Positions 34,525 through 44,079 of a stretch of DNA of 64,000 nucleotides are shown in pieces. The DNA is from Mucilaginibacter achroorhodeus (GTDB taxonomy: Bacteria; Bacteroidota; Bacteroidia; Sphingobacteriales; Sphingobacteriaceae). The first letter of the stretch is position 1, and every line of letters starts with the position of its first letter. The position numbers were made by a program, and so were the translations under genes. The notes under the pieces were generated by a model. That model made no database searches and was not told the DNA's origin. It saw only the letters and a list, made by a program, of their open reading frames with translations. The stretch spans positions 372,001 through 436,000 of the forward strand of contig NZ_VOEI01000004.1 in assembly GCF_007846095.1 (NCBI RefSeq), in the 5' to 3' direction.

Positions 34525-35361
34525 ATGAATATATCTGTTTCTAAAGAGACTATAACAGACGCACAGCTAAAAGAACTGATAGATATTGTTAAAAAAATTC
34601 ACGGTTTTGATTTTAGCGATTACACGGAAGCGTCGTTTAAGCGTCGCATTGGTCGTATATTGATGCTGAAGAAACTGGCTTTCTATGATCTTAAGCATTT
34701 GCTTATAAACGATCCTCCCTTTTTTCAGGAATTTTTAGAGGAGATAACCGTAAACGTAACAGAGATGTTCCGTGATCCGGCTTTTTACAAAGCTTTACGG
34801 AGCCAGGTTGTTCCATACCTATCAACTTACCAGCATGTAAAGATCTGGTGCGCGGGCTGCTCATCCGGCGAGGAGGCGTATTCGCTGGCTATTCTTCTGA
34901 AAGAGGAGAACTTGCTAAAGCGATCATTCATCTACGGAACTGATGTAAATACTGAAGTACTTAATGAAGCAAAGAAGGGGATCTACAGCTTACGCAAGAT
35001 CAAAAGCTATGCAGAAAATTATGTGTTTACCGGTTTGCCGGGATCGTTAACAGATCATTTTACTATTGCTTACGATGCAGCAGCTATACAGAGTGAGTTA
35101 AAGCAAAATACCTTGTTTTCTGTACACAACCTGATATCCGACACCGTTTTCAACGAGTTTCAGATGATCAGCTGCCGTAACGTTTTTATTTACTTTGAAA
35201 CAGAATTGCAGCACCGTATACTCGAGCTGTTTTACAACAGCCTTTGTCCGCTGGGTTACCTTTGCCTGGGTAATAAGGAAACTATCCGCTCAGATGCTTT
35301 CCGCAAGAAATTTAAGGTGATCAACCAAAAGGAAAATATCTACCAAAAAATTGGCGCTTGA
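34525..35361 (+). CDS. CheR-type protein-glutamate methyltransferase
   Basis: A 278-residue CheR with the N-terminal helical domain (FDFSDYTEASFKRRIGRIL) and the SAM-binding methyltransferase domain (IWCAGCSSGEEAYSLAI near residue 110, then FIYGTDV and ISCRNVFIYF). It would methylate glutamates on a receptor-like helical coil. In this operon the likely target is the coiled coil of the neighbouring hybrid kinases, since no chemoreceptor gene is present. It starts 2 bases after the kinase stop. Confidence 0.92.
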   Translation: MNISVSKETITDAQLKELIDIVKKIHGFDFSDYTEASFKRRIGRILMLKKLAFYDLKHLLINDPPFFQEFLEEITVNVTEMFRDPAFYKALRSQVVPYLSTYQHVKIWCAGCSSGEEAYSLAILLKEENLLKRSFIYGTDVNTEVLNEAKKGIYSLRKIKSYAENYVFTGLPGSLTDHFTIAYDAAAIQSELKQNTLFSVHNLISDTVFNEFQMISCRNVFIYFETELQHRILELFYNSLCPLGYLCLGNKETIRSDAFRKKFKVINQKENIYQKIGA

Positions 35362-35959
35362 TGCTCACATAAAACAACAATGGCTTAGCTCGCAAATACT
35401 GCTTTTAGGTGGTTCCGCGGGCTCTTTTAAGTTGCTTTTTAAATTGGTGAAGGTATTGCCGGAGAGCTTTGATAAAACGGTGATTATCATCATTCACCGT
35501 AAAAAAAATTTTTATTCAGAGATAGAAAAACTGTTTGCCGAGAATAGCCGTATGTCCTTACGCGAGATAAGCGATAAAGAACCCATACAGGCCAACACCA
35601 TATACATAGCCCCGGCAAATTATCACTCACTTGTAGAAAAAGATGGCTTTTTCAGTTTAGATGTATCTGAAGCAGTTTGGTACTCAAAGCCTTCCATTGA
35701 TGTGACTTTTGAAAGCGTTGCGGAGGTTTACAGAGATAGCGTAACAGCTATTTTGTTCTCAGGCGCTAACCAGGATGGGGCAGAGGGTTTACTTAAATTG
35801 CGGCGAAGCGGGGCATTAACCATTGCACAAGACCCCGCAGATGCAGAAATGACGGAAATGCCGCAGGCCGCTATTGACATGCATGCTGCGGAATACGTGT
35901 TATCTTTTGAAGATATATTTGAGCTTTTACAAACACCACCTGATACCCAACATAATTAG
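35351..35959 (+). CDS. CheB-type methylesterase, no receiver domain
   Basis: A 202-residue CheB catalytic domain lacking the usual N-terminal receiver. The triad is visible: Ser in LLGGSAGS, His in IIIHRKK and Asp in SGANQDGAEG, with PSIDVTFESVA also typical. It would reverse CheR methylation. The start is TTG 35351, overlapping the cheR end by 11 bases; no in-frame ATG gives a full domain. Lacking a receiver, its activity is not set by its own phosphorylation, unlike enteric CheB. Confidence 0.9.
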   Translation: MALDAHIKQQWLSSQILLLGGSAGSFKLLFKLVKVLPESFDKTVIIIIHRKKNFYSEIEKLFAENSRMSLREISDKEPIQANTIYIAPANYHSLVEKDGFFSLDVSEAVWYSKPSIDVTFESVAEVYRDSVTAILFSGANQDGAEGLLKLRRSGALTIAQDPADAEMTEMPQAAIDMHAAEYVLSFEDIFELLQTPPDTQHN

Positions 35960-37909
35960 ATGACTCCCATTAATATCCTTATTGTCGACGACAGAGAGGA
36001 AAATATAGTAACTCTTGAGGCATTGCTTAAACGCGATGATATCAAGTTATTTACAACCACCTCTCCAAACGAGGCTTTAAAAATAGCCTGGGAGAACCAG
36101 ATCTGTATAGCCCTTGTAGACGTGCAAATGCCGGAGATGGATGGCTTTGAGTTGGTGGAAATGCTAAAGTCTAACCCGCGTACTAAAGATATCCTGGTGA
36201 TCTTTGTTACAGCTATTTCCAAGGAATCTAAATATGTTGTTAAAGGCTTTGGCGCCGGCGCTGTAGATTACCTATACAAACCGCTTGATCCGTACGTAAC
36301 TTCAGCCAAGGTTGATGCATTTATACAGCTTTCGCGCAGCCAGGAAGAGATCAAACAAAAGAACGAGCAACTGCAAAATATGGCGCTTGTAGTTAAAAAT
36401 AGTGCCGATATCATCTGTTCTATAAATGCCGACAGTTTACGCATTGAAACCATAAACCAGGCTGTTGAGACGATACTGGGTCATAAGCCGGAAGAGGTAT
36501 TAGACAAAAGCATAGTCGATTTCGCAATCGAAAGTGAGCAGTCTGCTTTCAGAAAAAAGTTAGGTGAGATCATAAGAGAAAACCAACCCTTCTCAGTAAT
36601 GGAATTTCAGTTCAGCACCTTTAATAAAAGCGTGATCTGGACGGAGTGCCGCGTTTCTTACCGCGGGCGAACAATATTTATGAACATCAGTGATGTATCG
36701 CCCCAAAAAAGTTATGAGCAACAGCTTATCAAATCAAAGGAAGCTGCTGAATATGGCAAAAAAATTAAAGAAACGTTTTTAGCCAATATGAGCCATGAGT
36801 TGCGCACACCGGTAAATGGTATCATAGGGCTGACCAACCTGCTAAAAAAAACAAATATTGACGAGCAGCAAGAAAACCTGTTAACCATGATGGAAACATC
36901 TTCGCGTTCGCTGCTCGGGGTTATCAACGATGTACTCGATCTTTCAAAAATTGAGGCAGGTAAGTTTAGCATTGTGCGTACACCTAATAATGTAAGGGCG
37001 CTTGTAAACAGCGTTTACGGCTTACTTAAATACCAGGCCGACGAGAAGGATATCGAATTTACCAAGGAAATTGATAACGATGTGCCCGAAATGCTGCAGT
37101 TAGATTCGTTAAGGCTGAACCAGATACTAATGAACCTGCTGAGCAACGCGCTTAAATTTACCGATAGAGGTTACGTAAAGCTCAAGGTATCCGTTCTGCA
37201 AAAAATAGATGATAGCCGTGTTAAATTGAAATTTAGCATTGAAGACACCGGTATAGGCATCCCGGCATCAAGGTTAACAAAGATATTTGAATCATTTGAG
37301 CAGGCAGAGGATGATACTTCAAGCAAATATGGCGGTACCGGCTTAGGGCTTACCATTGTAAAAAAACTTGTAGAGCTTAAAGGCGGGGAACTAACCGTAA
37401 GCAGTAAATTAGGCGAAGGTAGTGTGTTTAATTTTACAAACTGGTTTAACATAGCACATGAGAGCAGTACGCCAAAGCCTGTAAAAGTGGGCAGAAAGCT
37501 TGCACCGTTTGTGAACACGCGTGTTTTGGTAGCCGAAGATAACATGATAAACCAGTTTATGGTAACCAAAATGCTTAAAGACTGGAGTGTTGAATTTGAG
37601 GTTGCCGATAACGGATACAAAGCTCTTGAAAAACTAAAAGAACAGGATTTTGACCTCGTGTTGATGGATACCCACATGCCGGGATTAAACGGCTATCAGG
37701 CAGCCCGCGCCATACGTATGGATTTTGAGGAGCCTAAAAGGAGCGTACCTATTATTTCATTATCAGCATCAGCGTTTGAGCATGAGCAGGTAGAAGCTAT
37801 ATCCTCGGGCATGAACGATGTGCTGCCAAAACCATTTGAGGCGCACGAGCTTCACGATAAAATGATCAGGCTTTTAAAAAAAAGGATTAAGCCTAAAATG
37901 CCAGCGTAG
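35960..37909 (+). CDS. Hybrid histidine kinase: receiver-PAS-HisKA-HATPase-receiver
   Basis: A 649-residue cytoplasmic kinase. The N-terminal receiver has D54 (LVDVQMPEMDG), then a short coiled coil, a PAS domain (about 140-255), HisKA with H279 (ANMSHELRTP), HATPase (EDTGIGIP, GGTGLGLTI) and a C-terminal receiver with D570 (LMDTHMPG). It begins directly after the cheB stop, so it is translationally coupled. It may be activated by phosphotransfer from the upstream CHASE3-GAF kinase through its N-terminal receiver. Its 3' end overlaps the converging ogt gene by 17 bases. Confidence 0.92.
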   Translation: MTPINILIVDDREENIVTLEALLKRDDIKLFTTTSPNEALKIAWENQICIALVDVQMPEMDGFELVEMLKSNPRTKDILVIFVTAISKESKYVVKGFGAGAVDYLYKPLDPYVTSAKVDAFIQLSRSQEEIKQKNEQLQNMALVVKNSADIICSINADSLRIETINQAVETILGHKPEEVLDKSIVDFAIESEQSAFRKKLGEIIRENQPFSVMEFQFSTFNKSVIWTECRVSYRGRTIFMNISDVSPQKSYEQQLIKSKEAAEYGKKIKETFLANMSHELRTPVNGIIGLTNLLKKTNIDEQQENLLTMMETSSRSLLGVINDVLDLSKIEAGKFSIVRTPNNVRALVNSVYGLLKYQADEKDIEFTKEIDNDVPEMLQLDSLRLNQILMNLLSNALKFTDRGYVKLKVSVLQKIDDSRVKLKFSIEDTGIGIPASRLTKIFESFEQAEDDTSSKYGGTGLGLTIVKKLVELKGGELTVSSKLGEGSVFNFTNWFNIAHESSTPKPVKVGRKLAPFVNTRVLVAEDNMINQFMVTKMLKDWSVEFEVADNGYKALEKLKEQDFDLVLMDTHMPGLNGYQAARAIRMDFEEPKRSVPIISLSASAFEHEQVEAISSGMNDVLPKPFEAHELHDKMIRLLKKRIKPKMPA

Positions 37910-38381
37910 TTTGGCCTACGCCAAGTGTTTTAGCCTCGTGCTCTAACAACCACTTTTTACGCCATAAGCCTCCGGCATAACCCGTAAGGCTTCCGTTGCT
38001 GCCTAAAACGCGGTGACAAGGCACAAGTATCCATAAATTATTACGCCCGTTGGCTGCTGCTATTGCCCTTATGCCTAAAGGGTTGTTCATTTTTTGCGAT
38101 TGTTGGCTGTAAGTTATGGTGCTGCCGTAAGGTATGCGCTGCAACTCCTGCCAAACGGCTTGCTGGAAATCTGACCCCGGCTGTTTCATTGGCAGGTCAA
38201 ACGCCTTTCGGCTGCCTGCAAAGTACTCCTCAAGCTGTGTTATGGCTTGTTTAAGTACGGCAACATCTGTGGTTGTGGGCTTAAGATCTTCCTCATCACG
38301 AATAGATACCTTTGTAATTAAGCCATCTTCTTCAACAATATTTGTAATACCTAAGGGCGACAAATAGTAAACCTCTGCCAT
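37893..38381 (-). CDS. ogt: Methylated-DNA-protein-cysteine methyltransferase
   Basis: A 162-residue O6-alkylguanine-DNA alkyltransferase. The acceptor cysteine is in the canonical VPCHRVLGSNG, and the helix-turn-helix region IPYGSTITYSQ and GAGLWRKKWLLEHE-like ending are present (here YAGGLWRKKWLLEHE). The suicidal transfer repairs alkylated guanine. No Ada regulatory domain is attached. It lies 4 bases after the SDR gene, so the two are probably co-transcribed. Confidence 0.93.
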   Translation of the reverse strand: MAEVYYLSPLGITNIVEEDGLITKVSIRDEEDLKPTTTDVAVLKQAITQLEEYFAGSRKAFDLPMKQPGSDFQQAVWQELQRIPYGSTITYSQQSQKMNNPLGIRAIAAANGRNNLWILVPCHRVLGSNGSLTGYAGGLWRKKWLLEHEAKTLGVGQTTLAF

Positions 38382-38385
38382 GATC

Positions 38386-39195
38386 TTATTGCTGTTCGCT
38401 TTTTAATAACGATTTGAGATAAACCTTGCTCATACGGCCGCCGATAAATTTTGCGGGTAAGAACTTCATAAACACCTTCCCTAAACGGTTCATCAGCCCT
38501 GGTATGTAGTTGAATTTACGGGTTACAAATGCGCGTATGGCTTCTTTGGCAGCTTGTTGCACCGGCATTAACCAGCCCTGTAACTCGCCAAATTCGGCAC
38601 CATGGGTCATTTCGGTAGCAATGCCGCCGGGAGCAAATACGGTTATTGAAAAGTTTGGATTGGTCAACTCGTTATACAGGGCGTTACCAAATGCATTAAT
38701 AAAAGCCTTGGTAGCCGAATATGCGGTTTGATACGGTACAGGGAAAAAACCGGCCATGCTTGATACCAGCATCAAGCCACCTTCTTGTTTGCTTGTTTCG
38801 AAGTGACTTACCAGAGCGTTAGCCATACGCACTACACCAATAACATTTGTTTTCAGGATAGATTCAAACTTATCCCACGGCAACTGGCTGTGGCGACCAA
38901 AGTAGGTGACACCGGCATTTAGGATTGCGCCATACAACTCTCCATTAGCAAGGCATTCGGCAACTACGTGGTCTGCGCCTTCAATGGTGGATAGATCGGC
39001 AACTACAACTTTAACTTTTACACCTGCTGTTTTTTCCAGTTCAGCTTTAAGTTGTTCCAGTTTGTCTGCCCGGCGAGCGGCAATAACTAAATTGGCTTTG
39101 TGCAGGGTTGCAAGTTGCCTGGCCATTTCCTGCCCAAGCCCTGATGATGCACCTGTAACCAATACCCATTTGTTATGCAACCGCAAATTATTCAT
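38386..39195 (-). CDS. SDR family NAD(P)-dependent oxidoreductase
   Basis: A 269-residue short-chain dehydrogenase. It has the cofactor motif TGASSGLG near residue 15, a NAGVTYFG motif, catalytic Ser (LVSSMAG) and YSATK. The C-terminal about 60 residues include a basic amphipathic region (LMNRLGKVFMKFLPAKF) that could associate with membrane, as in lipid-active SDRs of the DltE/YqjQ type. The substrate is unknown. It heads a two-gene unit with ogt. Confidence 0.88.
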   Translation of the reverse strand: MNNLRLHNKWVLVTGASSGLGQEMARQLATLHKANLVIAARRADKLEQLKAELEKTAGVKVKVVVADLSTIEGADHVVAECLANGELYGAILNAGVTYFGRHSQLPWDKFESILKTNVIGVVRMANALVSHFETSKQEGGLMLVSSMAGFFPVPYQTAYSATKAFINAFGNALYNELTNPNFSITVFAPGGIATEMTHGAEFGELQGWLMPVQQAAKEAIRAFVTRKFNYIPGLMNRLGKVFMKFLPAKFIGGRMSKVYLKSLLKSEQQ

Positions 39196-39215
39196 GTTGC
39201 TAAGGTAGCTGTTTG

Positions 39216-39280
39216 AGTCGAAAGTCCTAAGTCAAATACTTGGTCAATCTTTTGTGACTTAATACTCAAAGCTTTCGACT
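39216..39280. repeat. Inverted repeat of AGTCGAAAGTC type
   Basis: AGTCGAAAG (39216-39224) and CTTTCGACT (39272-39280) are exact complements. Further imperfect pairing (AAGTCCTAAGTC with GACTTCGGACTT) lies alongside. It is in the gap between divergent SDR and ccmB genes, and resembles the AGAAGTCAAAAGTC tract at the end of ccmF. Likely an intergenic low-complexity repeat or hairpin. Confidence 0.5.
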
Positions 39281-39307
39281 TCGGACTTAACTTATTAAAT
39301 TCGCGAC

Positions 39308-39991
39308 ATGAAACTGGCGGGGCAAACTATTGAGCTGTTAAAGAAGGAGATCATCCTTGAGTGGCGTTCTAAATACGCCTTCAACGGCCTCCTGCTTTAT
39401 ATTGTCTCCACGGTATTTGTATGCTACATCTCCTTCAATTTAAATCCTGGTTTTAAACAGACACCTGGCTATCCCATTGTATGGAACATTCTGTTCTGGA
39501 TCATCATGCTATTTGCATCGGTTAATGCCATTGCCAAAAGCTTTCTGCAGGAGAGCAAGGCCCGGTTGCTGTATTATTATACCATTGCTCACCCGCAAGC
39601 CATAATTCTTTCCAAAACTATTTACAACACGCTGCTCATGTCGCTGCTTAGTGTGCTGGCATTGGTAGTTTACCGGTTGTTTTTCCCTAATAAGGTAGAT
39701 GATATGCTATATTACTTTATTACCGTTCTGTTGGGGAGTATGAGTTTTTCTACCGTATTCACCATGATCTCTGCAATAGCCTCTAAAGCAGGTAATAACG
39801 GTACGCTGATGGCTATTTTAAGTTTCCCCGTTGTGATACCTGTTATATTGCTGCTGGTTAAAGTAAGCAAAGCCGCCATGGATGGAATAGACCGCAGCCT
39901 TAGCCTTAATAATATTGGTGTATTGCTGGCAATAAATGTGATAGTAATTGCGTCATCCCTCATATTGTTTCCCTTTTTATGGCGCGATTGA
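39308..39991 (+). CDS. ccmB: Haem exporter subunit CcmB
   Basis: A 227-residue membrane subunit of the CcmABC haem-handling ABC transporter, with six predicted helices. Typical segments are LLKKEIILEWRSKYAFNGLLL at the start (only the family pattern, quoted once as KKEIILEWR), QESKARLLYYY in the middle and the C-terminal FPFLWRD. It supplies CcmC/CcmE for cytochrome c maturation. CcmA, its ATPase, is not in the window. The gene end overlaps the next gene by 13 bases. TAAATTCG, one base off the -7 consensus, lies just upstream. Confidence 0.93.
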   Translation: MKLAGQTIELLKKEIILEWRSKYAFNGLLLYIVSTVFVCYISFNLNPGFKQTPGYPIVWNILFWIIMLFASVNAIAKSFLQESKARLLYYYTIAHPQAIILSKTIYNTLLMSLLSVLALVVYRLFFPNKVDDMLYYFITVLLGSMSFSTVFTMISAIASKAGNNGTLMAILSFPVVIPVILLLVKVSKAAMDGIDRSLSLNNIGVLLAINVIVIASSLILFPFLWRD

Positions 39992-41172
39992 TCTTTCGCT
40001 TAGCTTTTAGCATTTTATTGATATTGCCTTTTACAATTAAGGCTCAAAATGGTGTAATTACTGGTAAAGTAACAGCACAGGGCGGCGCTAATCCGGTTGT
40101 CAAAGCAAGCGTATTTTTAAACAATGCCTCATACGGCACAGCTACTGCCGATGATGGCACATTTGCGCTCCGCGGCGTAAAACCAGGCCAATATGATCTG
40201 GTAGTGTCTGTGTTAGGTTTCGAGGAATATACCCAAAAGGTTCAGGTGAATAACAATACGCTTGATCTGAAGATAAGCCTTACGCCCAAAGTAATGATGA
40301 TGCGGGAGGTAGTGATTACCTCCAACGCCGACTGGAAAAAGAACTACGAACAGTTTAAAAAAGAATTTATTGGTAATGATGATGCGGCCCGCCAATGTAA
40401 AGTGGCTAATCCGCGGATACTTAATTTATCCTACACCCGTAAAACGCAAACGCTTGAGGCATCTACCGATGAGTTCTTGGAGGTTGCGAACTATGCATTA
40501 GGCTATAAGGTGAAATTTCTGTTGGCCGATTTTAGTAGTAACAATATCTCCGGCATCATCAGTTACGCAGGCAAAGCGCTGTTTGAAGATCTGCCGGGCA
40601 GCGCAGAACAAAAGAAAAAATGGAAGGCCAGGCGCGACGAAGCATATTACGGATCGGCAAGGCACTTCTATAGATCTTTATACAAGGACCGTTTGCAACA
40701 GGAGGGCTTCGAGGTATACGATCTAATGCGTAGTCCCGATCCTAACCGCGCCCCAGAATGGTTGATCAAAAAGAAGATCAAACAGTTCAACGGCTTTAAC
40801 CGCGATTCGGCGATGTTTTGGATAAACATGGAGAACATGCCCAAGTGGTACCAGGAACATTTAACCAGGCCAAACTTAGCTGCAAGTGCTGTACTGCGAA
40901 AGACCGAGCAAGATGGTATCTACGTAATCACTTTTCCGCACTACTTATACGTGATGTACACTAAACGCTTTGAAAAGGATAACTTTAAAGATGTATACCG
41001 GCCGCTGGATATGCCTAACTACGAAGCCAGCATCATTACCCTCAGCGGAAACTTTGCTGCCTTTGATATGAATGGCACCGTTGTGGCCAATGCCCCCTTG
41101 GTGGAGGGAACATGGTCAAAGTCTAAACTGGCAGCTATGTTGCCTGTGGATTATGAACCGTCAGATAAGTAA
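39979..41172 (+). CDS. Exported CarboxypepD_reg-like domain protein
   Basis: A 397-residue protein with a signal peptide (about 1-22, ending TIKAQ), a carboxypeptidase-regulatory-like beta domain (about 24-108: ITGKVTAQGG, then TATADDGTFALRGVKPGQY), and a unique C-terminal region with many aromatic and charged residues (WKARRDEAYYGSARHFYRSL). Such proteins in Bacteroidota are often surface or outer-membrane proteins. It overlaps ccmB by 13 bases, so it is co-transcribed with it. Why a surface protein sits in a ccm operon is unclear. Confidence 0.82.
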   Translation: MARLIFRLAFSILLILPFTIKAQNGVITGKVTAQGGANPVVKASVFLNNASYGTATADDGTFALRGVKPGQYDLVVSVLGFEEYTQKVQVNNNTLDLKISLTPKVMMMREVVITSNADWKKNYEQFKKEFIGNDDAARQCKVANPRILNLSYTRKTQTLEASTDEFLEVANYALGYKVKFLLADFSSNNISGIISYAGKALFEDLPGSAEQKKKWKARRDEAYYGSARHFYRSLYKDRLQQEGFEVYDLMRSPDPNRAPEWLIKKKIKQFNGFNRDSAMFWINMENMPKWYQEHLTRPNLAASAVLRKTEQDGIYVITFPHYLYVMYTKRFEKDNFKDVYRPLDMPNYEASIITLSGNFAAFDMNGTVVANAPLVEGTWSKSKLAAMLPVDYEPSDK

Positions 41173-41310
41173 TCAGAGATTTAGTGATTAGAATTGCCTG
41201 ACGCGGTATCGTGACAAAATTTTTAACTAATCTCTTATCTTCAATCTCTAAAACTGATCTGTACTATCATTCTCTCAACACAAAACCCTAATCAACACAA
41301 CTTTTTTAAC

Positions 41311-41328
41311 TACTATGCTTGCATAGTA
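41311..41328. promoter_or_regulatory. Perfect 8-bp palindrome upstream of ccmC
   Basis: The sequence is TACTATGC-TT-GCATAGTA. It lies 50 bases upstream of the -7 box of ccmC and is a good position for an activator or repressor site. Unpaired neighbours are AT-rich. Confidence 0.45.
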
Positions 41329-41377
41329 TAACAATGCTAATTATAACACAGGGCATATAATGGATACATCTTATTGT

Positions 41378-41385
41378 TACATTTG
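41378..41385 (+). promoter_or_regulatory. -7 promoter box of ccmC
   Basis: TACATTTG matches TAnnTTTG exactly, 15 bases before ATG 41401. It rules out an in-frame TTG at 41374, which would lie upstream of the transcription start. Confidence 0.55.
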
Positions 41386-41400
41386 CCCCATATTTTTGCT

Positions 41401-42075
41401 ATGAAGTTTATATATCAAATGTGGTGGAAGGTATTAGCAGTAGCACTTGTACTATCCACCTTCATTACCGGATTACTGCTGCGCGTGCCCCGCTTGCCTA
41501 TAATTCACGAAACAATAAGAAATTTGTATTTCCACGTACCGATGTGGATGGGAATGCTCACTGTATTTGTAGTATCGGTATATTACAGCGTTAGATACCT
41601 GAATACTGGAAAAGAAGAACACGATTTGGCCGCTGTTGAATGCGTAAACACAGGCTTGATATTTTACAGTCTGGGTTTGTTAACCGGCATGCTTTGGGCA
41701 AAATATGCATGGGGCGAGTATTGGAGCGGCGACCCTAAGCAAAACAGTGCGGCTATTGCTTTTTTGCTGTATTGTGCTTACCTGGTGCTGCGCAATTCTA
41801 TAGACGAGGAGCAAAAACGTGCAAAGATATCAGCCATTTACAACATCTTCGCTTTCCCTATAATGGTGGTACTGATATTTGTTTTACCACGTTTAACAGA
41901 TTCGCTTCACCCGGGTAGTGGTGGCAATCCTGCTTTTGGCCGTTATGATTTGGACAATGGGATGAAATTGTCTTTTTATCCGGCAATGCTGGGCTGGAGT
42001 TTTATTGCGTTGTGGATTGCTACTGTGCGTTATCGCATCCGTTTAATTGAAAATAAAAAGAATGCCATTAATTAA
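41401..42075 (+). CDS. ccmC: Cytochrome c biogenesis protein CcmC
   Basis: A 224-residue haem-handling membrane protein with six predicted helices and the tryptophan-rich haem-binding motif near WGEYWSGDPKQNSA (a WWD-type signature with WGxYWxxDP). It loads haem onto CcmE. A histidine ligand is seen in LYFHVPMWMGM. Start at ATG 41401 is decided by the promoter. It sits 228 bases after the CarboxypepD_reg gene and is followed by ccmD with a one-base gap. Confidence 0.93.
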   Translation: MKFIYQMWWKVLAVALVLSTFITGLLLRVPRLPIIHETIRNLYFHVPMWMGMLTVFVVSVYYSVRYLNTGKEEHDLAAVECVNTGLIFYSLGLLTGMLWAKYAWGEYWSGDPKQNSAAIAFLLYCAYLVLRNSIDEEQKRAKISAIYNIFAFPIMVVLIFVLPRLTDSLHPGSGGNPAFGRYDLDNGMKLSFYPAMLGWSFIALWIATVRYRIRLIENKKNAIN

Positions 42076-42076
42076 T

Positions 42077-42286
42077 ATGAAAAAACTTGCTTTTTTATTG
42101 TCGTTGATTTTCTGTTTTACGGCTGTCTCGGCACAACAAACACAAAGTGTAGAAATGGCCGACGTTTTACGTAGTTCTGGTAAGATCTATGTTGTGATAG
42201 CCACTATATGTATTATTTTCATTGGCCTTGCCCTATACCTCTTCAGCATTGACAGGCGCTTAAAAAAAATCGAGAAAGAAAATTAA
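42077..42286 (+). CDS. ccmD: CcmD family protein
   Basis: A 69-residue protein with an N-terminal signal-like helix (MKKLAFLLSLIFCF), one further membrane helix (about 35-55) and a short basic cytoplasmic end (DRRLKKIEKEN). It fits CcmD-like proteins of Bacteroidota, which release holo-CcmE from CcmC. ATG 42077 follows the ccmC stop at once. Weak conservation makes this a position-supported call. Confidence 0.78.
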   Translation: MKKLAFLLSLIFCFTAVSAQQTQSVEMADVLRSSGKIYVVIATICIIFIGLALYLFSIDRRLKKIEKEN

Positions 42287-42315
42287 ATCAAAAAGCCTTA
42301 CAGCATTGTTTAAAC

Positions 42316-42357
42316 GGTGTTTTTGCTTGCCGCCGGGCAAGGTGTAACTAAAACACC
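42316..42357. other. Nested RNA hairpin between ccmD and gdhA
   Basis: GGTGTTTT (42316-42323) pairs with AAAACACC (42350-42357). Inside it CTTGCC pairs with GGCAAG around a GCCG loop. It could be the ccmD terminator or part of a leader for the glutamate dehydrogenase gene. An inverted repeat TTGGTA-N7-TACCAA follows at 42379-42397, a possible operator. Confidence 0.5.
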
Positions 42358-42445
42358 ATCTCTTTAACAGTTGCGATATTGGTAAAAAATATACCAAATT
42401 TGGGCACTTTTTTAAGAAATTAATAATTATACCAAAAATCTAAAT

Positions 42446-43882
42446 ATGAGCACGAATAACCCGACTGCGAACCAGGAAACGCATTTCTTTGGCGATGTTT
42501 GTAAAAACTTCGATCACGCAGCGCAATTCACCAAGCACGATGCCGGTTTATTAGACCAGATCAAATCATGTAACAGCGTTTATCGCTTCCGCTTCCCAAT
42601 ACGTAAAGGCAATGGCTTTGAAGTTATAGATGCATGGCGCGTTGAGCACTCTCATCATCAATCACCAACCAAAGGCGGTATCCGCTACAGCGAAATGGTG
42701 AACGAAGATGAGGTAATGGCGCTTGCGGCGCTAATGACTTACAAGTGTGCTATCGTTAACGTTCCATTTGGCGGCGCTAAGGGTGGTATCAAGATCAATC
42801 CAAAAAATTACACTGTTGGCGAATTGGAAAACATTACCCGCCGTTACACAGTGGAATTGATAAAGAAGAATTTTATTGGCCCAAGCATTGACGTACCTGC
42901 ACCGGATTATGGATCGGGCGAACGCGAAATGAGCTGGATAGCCGACACGTATGCAACCATGAATCCTGGTCAGCTGGATGCCCTTGGCGCTGTAACAGGT
43001 AAGCCAATTGCTTTACACGGTATTGCCGGCAGGAGAGAAGCTACCGGTCGTGGTGTGGCAATTGCGGTTCGCGAGTGTGTTAGTGTTGCCGAGGATATGG
43101 ATAAGTTGGGTTTAACAACGGGTTTATCAGGCAAAAAAATAATTGTACAGGGTTTAGGTAACGTAGGTTACTACTCGGCTAAATTCTTGTCAGAGTTTGG
43201 TGCTCTTATCGTAGGTATCTGCGAGTTTGAAGGTGCCGTTTATAACGAGGACGGTTTAGATGTTGAGGCAGTTTTCCAACACCGCAAATCAAGCGGATCG
43301 ATCTTAGGTTACGCAGGTGCTAAACAAGAGTTTAAAAACACCATGGAAGGCTTAGAGCAACCATGTGATATTCTTGTACCGGCTGCTTTGGAAAACCAGA
43401 TCACTGAAGCAAACATCCGTAACATTAAAGCGAAAATTATTGCTGAGGGTGCAAACGGCCCTACGTCACCTGAGGCTGAAGCGATATTTTACCAAAACGG
43501 TGGTATGATTATCCCGGATATGTATGCCAACGCAGGCGGTGTAACCGTATCATACTTTGAATGGTTAAAGAACCTTAGCCACGTAGCGTTTGGCCGCATG
43601 AACCGCCGTTTTGAGGAAAACTCTAACCTTAACCTCGTAAACATGGTTGAGGGTATTACGGGTATCGCCTTAACGCCTATTCAGCGTGCTACTATTGTTA
43701 AAGGTGCATCAGAACTGGAACTGGTAAATTCGGGTTTAGAAGACACCATGATCCGCTCATATCACGAGATCCGCGAGATCTACAAAAGCAATCCAGATAT
43801 TGGTACCCTGCGCAATGCTGCAATGGTTGGCGCTATTAACAAAATTGCGGTATCATACCAAAACCTTGGCGTGTGGCCGTGA
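42446..43882 (+). CDS. gdhA: Glutamate dehydrogenase (Glu/Leu/Phe/Val family)
   Basis: A 478-residue enzyme interconverting glutamate with 2-oxoglutarate and ammonia. The substrate site is seen in KGGIRYSE and the catalytic Lys in [10 protein letters not shown], with [10 protein letters not shown] further on, and the nucleotide-binding motif [13 protein letters not shown] near residue 235. NAD versus NADP use cannot be decided safely. It lies between ccmD and a two-component system but is bounded by a leader hairpin and a strong terminator, so it is probably an independent unit. Confidence 0.92.
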   Translation: MSTNNPTANQETHFFGDVCKNFDHAAQFTKHDAGLLDQIKSCNSVYRFRFPIRKGNGFEVIDAWRVEHSHHQSPTKGGIRYSEMVNEDEVMALAALMTYKCAIVNVPFGGAKGGIKINPKNYTVGELENITRRYTVELIKKNFIGPSIDVPAPDYGSGEREMSWIADTYATMNPGQLDALGAVTGKPIALHGIAGRREATGRGVAIAVRECVSVAEDMDKLGLTTGLSGKKIIVQGLGNVGYYSAKFLSEFGALIVGICEFEGAVYNEDGLDVEAVFQHRKSSGSILGYAGAKQEFKNTMEGLEQPCDILVPAALENQITEANIRNIKAKIIAEGANGPTSPEAEAIFYQNGGMIIPDMYANAGGVTVSYFEWLKNLSHVAFGRMNRRFEENSNLNLVNMVEGITGIALTPIQRATIVKGASELELVNSGLEDTMIRSYHEIREIYKSNPDIGTLRNAAMVGAINKIAVSYQNLGVWP

Positions 43883-43939
43883 TTTATTGTTATAAAGATT
43901 AGGGATTGGAGATTAGAGATTAGGTTCTTTTTTGAATAC

Positions 43940-43966
43940 AAAAGCGGCAGAAATGCCGCTTTTTTT
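43940..43966 (+). terminator. Intrinsic terminator after glutamate dehydrogenase
   Basis: AAAAGCGGCA pairs with TGCCGCTTTT around a GAAA loop, with a run of seven T. It ends the gdhA unit 58 bases after the stop. A short ATTAGAGATTAG tract lies between stop and hairpin. Confidence 0.8.
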
Positions 43967-44079
43967 GTTTAAACAGGTTTCTCTTATTTAACCAACCTTA
44001 TTTTATGTTAACGTATGTTAACAGATAAGAGCGCTTGTGGGCTTGTAAATTACCTTTATCTTAATCAACCGCAAATTAT

